A stretch of DNA of 64,000 nt from Pyronema omphalodes (taxonomy: Eukaryota > Ascomycota > Pezizomycetes > Pezizales > Pyronemataceae), in contig JAJJXM010000101.1 of NCBI GenBank assembly GCA_024516155.1, positions 55,374 to 119,373 of the forward strand, given 5' to 3'. The notes under the pieces are model-generated. The model made no database searches. It saw nothing but the letters and a program-made list of their open reading frames with translations, and was not told where the DNA came from. Of the stretch, positions 52,301-60,300 are shown piece by piece. Numbering within the stretch: position 1 is the first letter of the stretch; each line of letters starts with the position of its first letter. The translations under genes were made by a program, and so were the position numbers.

Positions 52301-53030
52301 ACTTACGGAATTTCTCAGGGACTTGTTGAAGTGCCTCTGATAATTCTTCCTTCGTGGCAACAGCTGAAATATGGCCTATTACTGAGGCCTCAGGATGGTC
52401 GAGTACGCGGCGGTCGACCTTGAGTGAAAATGTACTGGCCTGAGCCTTAGTACAATGTTCGATGCAACGTGTAGTTGTGAAGGAGATGTTATTGCTGTCT
52501 CCCCACATGTTGCAAGGTTGATGTTTGGCCATCCACCAATAAGGGAGGATGACATCGCAGTCGCTGTCAAGAGGGGCGACTTCGAAGGCTTCAGCTGCAA
52601 AGTGTTGTTTGTGTTGCAGCATAAAAGGTACTGTAAAGAATTCTCCAGCTCCAGCAACTACCTCATTATTGAAGTTGCGTATTTGAAGAGGCTGGTCTCT
52701 CTTCACAGTAGGAATTTTGTAAGTTTGGACAAAACCTTTGTCCAGTAAAGCTGAGGTGGAGCCTGTATCAAGTAGGACTCGCACCGTCCGATATTTGTTC
52801 TTTGACCAATTCAACACCATGTTGATTATTGGCCTTCTTCCGTGATAAGGTGGAACCAAGGCTTCCTTTGTTATTTCCTTGGAAGAGGTTCCATTGTCGG
52901 TTCGTCGATTTTTTGTCTTGATCGACCCCAAGTTGTCTGTTGATTTTCTTTTTGTTCCACAACATATAATATTTCCTGCGTCAGATGTACATTCCTCCTC
53001 CTCAGGTGACGCAACCTTAGAGGATCTTAA
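49332..53030 (-). CDS. Gypsy-C Pol: protease, RT, RNase H, integrase, chromodomain
   Basis: The frame is open from the Gag frameshift site (53030) to 49332; no ATG is needed, and the first start-like codon in frame is a TTG at 52931. Numbering from 52931 (1199 codons): protease L-L-D-T-G-S-T near 54; RT with V-D-Y-R-G-I-N and catalytic Y-I-D-D; RNase H with E-T-D-A-S-D-F; integrase zinc domain ending C-L-E-C, catalytic D-F-I-T-D-L, S-D-R-D-S-R-F and T-D-G-Q-T-E-R. The C-terminal chromodomain has Y-L-V-K-W-L-G-W and D-W-T-A-E-P. All catalytic residues are present. Confidence 0.95.
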   Translation of the reverse strand, partial: LRSSKVASPEEEECTSDAGNIICCGTKRKSTDNLGSIKTKNRRTDNGTSSKEITKEALVPPYHGRRPIINMVLNWSKNKYRTVRVLLDTGSTSALLDKGFVQTYKIPTVKRDQPLQIRNFNNEVVAGAGEFFTVPFMLQHKQHFAAEAFEVAPLDSDCDVILPYWWMAKHQPCNMWGDSNNISFTTTRCIEHCTKAQASTFSLKVDRRVLDHPEASVIGHISAVATKEELSEALQQVPEKFRKWINIMTKEAADKLPEHKPYDHAIDLKEGETPPWGPVYALNEVELETLREWLKEMLRTGKIRPSKSPAAAPILFVPKPHGRGLRLCVDYRGINKITIANRYPLPLMSELQDRVRGAKFFTKMDLKNGYHLIRIKEGDEWKTAFRCRYGLYEFLVMPFGLSNAPATFQDMMNHIFRDMLDQGVIAYIDDVLIYAETEEEHDKLVKEVLKRLEENGLVISPEKCVWGTNKVEFLGYIISEKGIEMAKDKVETVLVWEPPKSLKETQGFLGFANFYRRFIKDFSRICRPLTESTKGDPKKWEWTVAMELAFDELKQRFTKAPILGHFDPKKVCIVETDASDFALGAVLSQKGQDGKLHPIAFHSRKFTPAEINYEIHDKELLAIVDSFKIWRRYLEGAMHTVQVFSDHQNLEYFTTTKVLNRRQARWAQELAGIDFKIFYRPGSKNGKPDALSRRPEFRPEKGGGEDQPITTILHKEHFASISAISSGGEGTSFIVSSARLNSIPSVKWSGEFLKMVKEAGELDDNYKKAAQKIKDPLTIEDGIIYRKEKLWVPKDLVNMVLESEHDSKIAGHFGQDKTIELIRRNFWWPKMDETIIEYIQSCLECQKDKTARHLKYGMLQPLELTYAPWQSIAMDFITDLPESNGCDQLWVIVDRFTKMAHFIPLHKDGKTTADLVRIFAKEIWKLHGLPKDIVSDRDSRFTSTTWKAFLGTLGIKPRMSTAFHPQTDGQTERLNQTIEAYLRSFVNHEMDDWADLLPMAEFAYNNSVTSATGLSPFYANYGFYPNTSNPSATAVRNPASKAYAHWMHTIHEGAKSMLQKTQERMKKYADQKRQEAPEYQVGDLVMLDGRNIRTRRPSRKLDHKLHGPFQVEKVISPTAIRLTLPRKWKIHNVFHTSLLEPFRAGTRAPPDTNRILREADDVEGSEEYDIDEIMSSYKSGNRILYLVKWLGWPNKKDWTAEPFDNFSVGGQEKLREFHLKYPDSPRDYRLKD

Positions 53031-53036
53031 AAATCC
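52999..53036 (-). promoter_or_regulatory. programmed -1 frameshift signal, Gypsy-C gag/pol
   Basis: Gag ends TCG-GAT-TTT-TAA. The in-phase heptamer G GAT TTT (53030-53036) abuts the stop. After the 5-nt spacer TAAGA, TCCTC plus AGGT (53020-53024, 53014-53017) can pair with ACCT plus GAGGA (53004-53007, 52999-53003) around a 6-nt loop with a 2-nt bulge. The pol frame has a stop only four codons upstream, so any shift must occur here. Confidence 0.8.
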
Positions 53037-55216
53037 GACTCCTCATCATTTTGCTCAATTTCCCAAATCCTGGGCTGAGCATCTTCCATTATCTCATCCT
53101 CATCCTGCCGCACTGCTGCGGTCTTCGTCTTTTTTGTTTCTTTGGGCTTTTCCTGCCCTTTGTTTCCATCATCCTCATCATCTCTCTTCCTCTTGCCAGA
53201 GGAAGCAACCTTTCCTTCGCCAGAGAGCTCTGCCCCTCCAACTGTCTTTTTTGCATAACAATCAAACATCTTATGGCCTGATCGTCCGCACCTCCAACAG
53301 TCAGCCTTATCCTTTTTATGTTTATCGATTTCGCTCTGAGGAACATTCTGCAGAGCCTCCCTTCCTGACGCAAAGATGGACTTCTTGTCCTTTTTCCCCG
53401 AAAAACTCTTTTTCTCCTTTTTGTCCTTGAACTTATCCTTGTGCTGCACCTCCTTGGGGCGCACAGTCTCCTTATATTTTCCCTTGTCCTTATGACGGTC
53501 CTCCCGTACTTCCAAAGACTTCTTTTTATGACCCTTCAATTCTTCATCCAAATTTTCAACAACGTGAGCAGCTTCTTTGACTGCATCAATCATTGCTTCG
53601 TCGTCAGTTGGGATCCCCCCAAACCTTTGATATACCATCTTTTTAATGGCCGGTGTCATGGCCTCCCAGATTACATTCCTATACATTGGTCCAATTGCCC
53701 CAACGCGCATATTGAGATCCTCCAACTTCGTAATGTAATCATCAATGTCTCCCTCATACTGGAGCTCTGTAATCCTCTTAACGTCTTTCTGGGCCTCCCG
53801 CTTATCCTCAAATCTTGTTTCAATTGAACTTGAGAAAGCTACCCATGTATCCTTTAGTCCTTGCCTCTGGATAGATTTCCGCCTTTCCTGGTGCCAACTT
53901 AACGCCTTGTGCGTAAGTAAGCTTCCAACCCATTTAACCTGATCGTCCTCATCCGGAAAGGCCTTGGCGTATGTTGCGATGTAATCTTGAACAGACATCC
54001 ACCAAGCCCTAAACAAATTTTTATCCTTTCCAGAAAAATATTGAGGAGCCTTCATTTCTGGCATCTTGGGTCTCCTCGGCTCGTTAACTCCAGATTGCTG
54101 CAATTTATTAACAAGTGATTCTAAGAATGCCTCTGTTGCATTCTTTGTTTCCGGGTTCTTTTGTTTTGCCTTTTCCTTGCGTTCCTGGCGCTTTCTCTCC
54201 AAGGCTTTCCTGATGTATTCATCATCTGAATCTTCGTCATCAGAAGGGTCAGATGGTGGTGGTGGAGGTGGTGGGAGTCCTCCTCCTGGTGGCTTGCTTC
54301 CTCTACCACCGTTTCTGCCACCATTTTGAACAGATCCATCTACTGATGGAGGCAACGGGACTTCGGGTGCTCTGCCAAGAGAGGGAGGTCTGGGAGTCAT
54401 CTCCTCATGCATAGCCTCGGTTAGAGACTTAGCATCGAAATGCTCCTTCCTCTGGATCTTTGACATAACAAGGTCAATAACCTTGTTTACCAGCTCCAAT
54501 TTCTCTTCCTCCCTCTGTTCATAATAGTCCAGTAAGCGCTGCTGATGCATTTCTTCAGCCTTAGACAGAGCTGCGATTCGCCTATCCCTTTGCTCATCGT
54601 CCTGCTTCCTAATGGCGTCCTGTGTATTTTTCTCAACTGCCCATTCCTCAATTTCTTTATTAATTTCAAGTTGCCTCTGGGTGAAGGCCTCCAGGATAGC
54701 ATTCGTTGTTTGAATGCCGTGATTGAGCCTTTCAGCAGCCGCTTGGTTGGCTGCTTCTTTAGCCTTTGTGTCTGTGGCAAGATTGCCAATTGTCCTCCAA
54801 ACTTGGCCGGCAAAGTCGTTGCTGGCCTGAACGAGTCGCGTCACGGTTTGTAGGTTGATCTCCTGGTCCAGATCCCCCTTCTTTGCCAAGGTATCATAGG
54901 CCTTTTGCATACCCTGGGCCATTTCCTGATACAACCCTTTCATCCGCTGTAACTCCTCATTCATAGCAGCCCCAGATCCGACTGCCTCAACCAACCTCTT
55001 GATATCCTCCTCATTGGCGTTCATTCTTTCCATCATGAGAATGACCCAGTCAGGGACTTCTCCGAGATGGAGGGTAGTTCCATGGTGGACTCTAGGAGTT
55101 CCAACCGAAGTAACTTCCTCCCAAGAGCGAGGGCGGGTGATGCTAACGGTATCGCCCATTGGAGCATCAAGACCATCGTCGTGACGGGAAGTGCCGGTGA
55201 TTCTTCGAGCGGCCAT
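53027..55216 (-). CDS. Gypsy-C Gag, long form with coiled coil
   Basis: 729 residues from ATG 55216, about twice the usual Gag length. Residues about 65-300 are charged and heptad-like (long Glu/Lys/Gln runs), suggesting a coiled coil. A Pro-rich run of seven prolines and an acidic S-D-D-E-D-S-D-D-E patch follow near 330. The Gag core has F-S-G-K-D-K-N-L-F-R-A-W-W and E-L-Q-Y-E-G-D-I-D-D-Y. A Lys-rich region leads to one zinc knuckle, C-W-R-C-G-R-S-G-H-K-M-F-D-C. It packages element RNA. The extra N-terminus may serve assembly. Confidence 0.94.
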   Translation of the reverse strand: MAARRITGTSRHDDGLDAPMGDTVSITRPRSWEEVTSVGTPRVHHGTTLHLGEVPDWVILMMERMNANEEDIKRLVEAVGSGAAMNEELQRMKGLYQEMAQGMQKAYDTLAKKGDLDQEINLQTVTRLVQASNDFAGQVWRTIGNLATDTKAKEAANQAAAERLNHGIQTTNAILEAFTQRQLEINKEIEEWAVEKNTQDAIRKQDDEQRDRRIAALSKAEEMHQQRLLDYYEQREEEKLELVNKVIDLVMSKIQRKEHFDAKSLTEAMHEEMTPRPPSLGRAPEVPLPPSVDGSVQNGGRNGGRGSKPPGGGLPPPPPPPSDPSDDEDSDDEYIRKALERKRQERKEKAKQKNPETKNATEAFLESLVNKLQQSGVNEPRRPKMPEMKAPQYFSGKDKNLFRAWWMSVQDYIATYAKAFPDEDDQVKWVGSLLTHKALSWHQERRKSIQRQGLKDTWVAFSSSIETRFEDKREAQKDVKRITELQYEGDIDDYITKLEDLNMRVGAIGPMYRNVIWEAMTPAIKKMVYQRFGGIPTDDEAMIDAVKEAAHVVENLDEELKGHKKKSLEVREDRHKDKGKYKETVRPKEVQHKDKFKDKKEKKSFSGKKDKKSIFASGREALQNVPQSEIDKHKKDKADCWRCGRSGHKMFDCYAKKTVGGAELSGEGKVASSGKRKRDDEDDGNKGQEKPKETKKTKTAAVRQDEDEIMEDAQPRIWEIEQNDEESDF

Positions 55217-55328
55217 TGTTGGTTGAATGTTTTTCTTTGTAGTTTTTGTAGGAGGATCTTTTGGTGTCGTCTTGCCCTAGAAGAGGGTCTTCCGTATACG
55301 TGTCGAAAAGTAAACTTAGTAGCTTGAG

Positions 55329-55340
55329 CCTTAAGTTTAT
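55329..55340 (-). other. self-priming PBS of Gypsy-C
   Basis: On the minus strand ATAAACTTAAGG starts 2 nt after the LTR. It is an exact 12-nt reverse complement of CCTTAAGTTTAT in the LTR (minus strand of 55468-55479), near the expected RNA 5' end. No tRNA 3'-end match begins at the border. Confidence 0.75.
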
Positions 55341-55342
55341 AG

Positions 55343-56697
55343 TGTGAACCTGGGTATTGAGGCTTTCAATACAGAGGTTTGTCCGATCAGTTTTGCTTCG
55401 TCGAAAACTATTCAACTAATAGATTTTCTCGAGTAGCCAGGAAGTTAACTAATCGATCACAGGCCGAATAAACTTAAGGGTCTCTCTCGAGGTATATGGT
55501 GTAGATAGGATATGTCGTAACAAGAGATCAGGTTGCTGATGCTGGAGGAGACGGTGGGAAGACTTAGGGTCTTTTATAGACTTTCGTCTACAAGTTCGCC
55601 CAGACTTCCCAAGGGAACTAACTTCCAAACTAAGCTTAGGAGATAAGACGTGAGTCAATTCTTTGACAAATGTGCTGATGGCTCGCATCATGCTGCATGC
55701 GCAATCATATTAATTGCTCACTTGCATGATGACCTTCGTGTCAGATTAATCCTTGACATTCCTCGCCGTGCTACCACACCTTCCAATCAGGTATTGGGGT
55801 TAAGCGCCTAGTGAAGGGTTACTCCACTTGAGCGCATAATGCAATGACTCCTCTGATAATGACATGTGAGTCATATATCTTATGAGTCGTCTTGATCATA
55901 GATGTCCCTAGAGAATCTCGATTGCGAGTGAAGGAATCTGATATCATAAGGCAGACTATGCCTTACCGGAGCGCACTGCCCCGTCACATTCCTGTGTGAT
56001 GTCATTTGCCCCACTTGCGCGCACTTGCGCGCAGCCACACCCTGGTGTGTACGCAAACGCCGTCTTATCTTGCAGTTGGTAGTCATTGGCCTAAGGTCGC
56101 GTCATATCAGTTCCATCCAACAGTTTCCCTGAGTGGTGTTCCTTGCTGCAGAACGTCGTCTCATGCTGACGCAATCTTGACCCTTGTCCTGAGCTCCACT
56201 CCTGTTGGCTGACTAGACTCTGCCTTGTTCCTTGGCCGACTATCCGTCCAACTCAGACCTCGGATGATCTCATTCGCTTGCCTTGCATGCTTCTGAGAAT
56301 TCCCTTCTCTTGCAAGCCCTCTGGTAGCCGTGCTTGGTGGAACACAACCTCAAGTATAAGGAGGTGTCCCTTCGCCATCGTCTTCTGTTCTCCATCAGCG
56401 TCGTCTGTAGTTTTCTCATGGGTAAGTCGACACCCATGAGGTAAGTTGATACTCGTTCCCATCCATCTGTGATCCTCCCAAACTGACAGTGAATAACAGG
56501 TAGCGACGCCTCGGGCCGGGATCCTCGTGAGGTCCTTTCGGAAAGTCACGAATCACGTGACGTGGCTAGCTGGAGCTCCTCAGGGGGTTCCGGCCCGGGA
56601 TACTAACCTTATTATTCATTCTCCTGTCGAGTTTGCCATGTTCTCTAAATGTTATACATGTTACCTATTCTATACTCACACAATATAGGGTGTGACA
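55343..56697 (-). repeat. 5' LTR of Gypsy-C
   Basis: 1355 bp. The predicted RNA start near 55479 leaves a very long U3 (about 1.2 kb) and a short R-U5 of about 137 nt. TATATACC-like sequence lies just upstream of that start. Confidence 0.97.
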
Positions 56698-57337
56698 GTT
56701 CCCGCTCCGCTGTCTGATAGAAAGACAGGTTGATCGCCACCTTCTCGTGGTCCGAGGGTCCCGTCATCATAATCACTGGGAGTTGGTGTCGAATCGTAGG
56801 GATGGTGGAGTCCTCCGATTCCAGTTCGCGGGGACGGGGTGGTTCGTTTTCCTGGTTTTCCGTAGGGACGGGAGGCTCCTTTCCTGTCCCGGGCTCGTCC
56901 TTGGCGGGTGGTATCGCTGCCGGGGTCTCCGTGGGGGGTTTCCATCCTCTGATACCGCATCTCTGGTCGTGTCCGTCTTTGTTGACCAGAAATTTACACA
57001 CATTGCAGAGTCTCTTTCCTTTCTGCCATGCCTTGCAGGCCTTTTGCGGGTCCATCCTTCGGTGTCGGATCACCCATTCTAACTCGGGGTCATGTAGCTG
57101 CCCGCAGCTACATGATTTTTTTATGCGTGCCGCAATTGCTTGCGCCACCGCTGGGAAATGATTGTTGTTTAATTTCGATTGGAGGTGAATGGAGCAGGAG
57201 TCGTTGTTGCAGAACGACCAATGTAGTTCTGCGTGCGGGATCGTGGGGTGGGGGGATTTCTTTTCTGCCGGGGGAGTAGGGGTTCGGTACCAGCCCAAAG
57301 AGGACGGGGGGTCCTCGGAGTTCGTTCTATCGTCCAT
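56698..57337 (-). pseudogene. Gypsy-B ORF3, N-terminal part (interrupted by Gypsy-C)
   Basis: ORF3 begins at ATG 57337-57335, which overlaps the pol stop as TAATG. This part has 213 codons. It carries Cys/His motifs: F-C-N-N-D-S-C-S-I-H, C-S-C-G-Q-L-H and C-N-V-C-K-F...H-D-Q-R-C, suggesting zinc binding; then a Pro/Glu-rich linker. Related Cys/His third ORFs with a D-S-C-x-x-H signature occur in other fungal gypsy elements as far as I recall, without known function. Here the frame is cut at GTTCC by Gypsy-C; past the insertion it reads into LTR-derived codons and soon stops. Confidence 0.72.
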
Positions 57338-60300
57338 TACAGCTGTGGGGCAGGTTTATTCGGGTACCTGCGGTGGAACTGGGTGATGGCGTCGGGGGAG
57401 TTTTGGAAATTGTCGGCGGGGTACCAGGTCGTATCGGGGTCGTGGAAACCAGTCCACTTAACTCGATATTGTATCTGACCCCGGTGGCGTCGAGAATCCA
57501 CTATTTCCTCAACTTCCCACTCTTCCTCGTCGTCGAGGACAATCGGTAGCGGAGGGGGCTGAATATGGCCTGGGATGGTTGTCGAAGTAGGTTGAGACGG
57601 TTCTAGAAGGGAGACATGAAATACTCGATGGATCTTTGCGTTTGGGGGGAGGTCCAGCTTATAAGCTCGCGACCCTACCTTAGACAAGATGGTGTAGGGC
57701 CCCAATAGCTTGTAATCGAGCTTGTTGGAGGGTCGGGTGGTTTTCACATTCTTCCTCTTCAGCCAGACCCGATCTCCCACTCGAAGGACCGGATCCGGGT
57801 GTCGATGCCGGTTCGCCTGTTCTGCATGAGCCGTCTGGGCATAGTGGACCTCCGCCCTCAGATCCTCGTGAAGTCGGTTGAGGGCGCCAACATATTTGGA
57901 GACCTCGGGGTTTCCTTCCGCGACTTCACCCAGCGGCTGGGTAAAACGGGGATGATATCCGTAATTTGCGAAGAAGGGGGACACCTTGGTCGTTCCTGAG
58001 CGGGAATTGTTGTAGCAGAACTCCGCCATAGGAAGGAGTTGGTTCCAATTGTCCTGTTGATAGTTACAATACGCCCTGAGGTATTGTTTGAGGATCGCAT
58101 TGACCCTCTCTGTCTGTCCGTCGGACTCTGGATGAAACGCCGTACTCAGGTTCCTCGTCGTCCCCATTGCCTCCATAACCCTCTTCCAGAACTGAGAGGT
58201 GAATAGGGACCCCCGATCCGAGATGATGCTGCTGGGGAGTCCATGGGCCCGTACCACATGTGTGAGAAACCCGTCCGCAAGTTCCCTGGGTCCCATAGTG
58301 TCCTTACATGCTACGAAGTGTGCCATCTTCGTCAAGCGGTCCACAATCACCCATATCGCATTCATTCCCCCATCCTCCGGAAGACCCGTGATAAAATCCA
58401 TGGAGATGGATTCCCATGGTCTTTCTGGAATCTGTAACGGTCGTAAGAGCCCGAAGGGGGCGTGCTTAATGGGCTTGATACGTTTACAGGTATCACAGTA
58501 GTCGACATATCGAGTCACATACTGTCGTTGTTGTGGCCAATAAAAACTCCGGCTGACCAACTCCAAGGTCCTTGCCCTTCCCGGATGCCCCGCGGCCTGG
58601 GAGTCGTGATGTTGTCGTAAAATTTGTAACCTCAGGTCGTCGTCGTCAGGGACCCATATCAATCCCTCGTATAGGAGTAACCCATCCTTTTCCTCGCATA
58701 ACCCCAAGGGGACCCTATTGTCTCGGGCTATCCCTTCCCGAAGTTTGCGGATTACCTCCTGGAGTTCTGTATCGGACTTCGTTTTTTCCCGAATTTTGGT
58801 AATGAGGGGGGTGTCCGGGGTGAGTCTTATCAACTGTGTCCCGTTCACATGAAAGACTTCCTGGGGAAGGAGGACTCGGCTTCGGTTCTGCCGGTGCTTC
58901 ATCTCCCCTTCCCAGGGAGAGTCTCCTGACTCTCGGGACAATATGTCGGGTTTTCCTGCCAACTTGCCCGGACGATACGTGATCGTGAAGTCATAGTTAG
59001 CCAGTTGTTCCGCCCATCGGGCCTGTCGGAGGTTGAGATCCCTCTTCGTTTGCCAATACTCTAGGTTTTTATGGTCTGACAGTATCCGGATACTGTGTTT
59101 TGTTGATTTGCAGTATGTCGACCATTTGTCCAAGGCTTCAACTATCGCCAGGAGCTCCTTATCGTGGATGTCGTAATTGAGCTCCGCCTCTTTTAATTTT
59201 CGTGAAAAATAGGCAAGGGGGTGCAGTACGTTGGAGTCGTCGGGTTGTGAGCAGACTGCCCCGATGGCATAGTCTGAGGCGTCAGTTTCCAGGGTGAGTG
59301 GCCGATCCGGGTCGAAATGTTGCAGGATCGGTTGGGATATCATTGCCGTTTTGAGTTGCTCAAAGGCCCGTTGTGTCTCGTCGTTCCACTCCCAGGGTAC
59401 CTGTTTCTTCGTCAATCGTGTCAATGGCGTGGTGATCTTGCTGAAATCCCGGATGAATCGACGGTAGAAATTGGCGAACCCAAGGAAACTCTGGACTCCC
59501 TTCACATTTACCGGTTCCTTCCATTCCTTAACCGCCCTAATTTTCTCGGGGTCCATCTGCAACCCTGTGGGGGAGATGATGTATCCCAGGTATTCCGTCT
59601 TTTTTGTGTGGAATTCACATTTCGAGGGTTTCAGGGTGAGTCCTACGTCCCTCAACCTCTCCAAGACCATGCGGACGTGCTTTCGATGTTCCTCCATATT
59701 ATCTGAGTAGATCAATATGTCGTCGAGATAGGCGATGCAAAAGATGTCGAGGTAATCACTTAAGACTTCGTTCATCCATCGTTGAAACGAAGCTGGAGCA
59801 TTTGTCAAACCAAATGGCATTACCAAATACTCGTACAGACCGTACTTGGTACGGAACGCAGTCTTCCATTCATCTCCTGTGGCTATTCGGAGGTTGTGGT
59901 ATGCATCTCGCACATCCAATTTGGTATAGATCTTGGCGTTGGAAAGTCTATCCAACGCTTCCCCTACCAGCGGGAGTGGGGTGCGATCCTTGATCGTGAT
60001 TTCGTTGAGTCGTCGGTAGTCGACGCATAACCGTAAAGTACCATCCTTTTTCTTAACGAAATGGATGGGGGCTCCCGCTGGAGACGTCGACCGTCGGACC
60101 CAACCCCTCTTTTCATTCTCTTCCAAGTAATCCCTCAGTACTCGCAGACGTTCTTCATCGAGGGCTCGCAGGGGTTCGAACGGCGGAACCTTTCCGTCCA
60201 TCAAGGGAATCCGGTGGTCATGATGTCGGTGCGGAGGTAACCCTACCGCCTCTTTTTCCCTGAATACGGAGAGGTAATCTGCATATTCCGGTGGTATTAT

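Larger units (their letters stand above)
47806..56697 (-). mobile_element. Gypsy-C, full-length chromodomain Ty3/gypsy element inserted in Gypsy-B
   Basis: An 8892-bp element with 1355-bp LTRs (47806-49160 and 55343-56697), offset by 7537 bp without indel, differing at one C/T that I saw (near 48153 and 55690). Minus-strand ends are TGTCACACCC...GGTTCACA. Target duplication GTTCC (47801-47805 and 56698-56702) lies in ORF3 of Gypsy-B, so it is the youngest layer of the nest. It has intact gag and pol, a self-priming site and a -1 frameshift signal. Confidence 0.96.
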
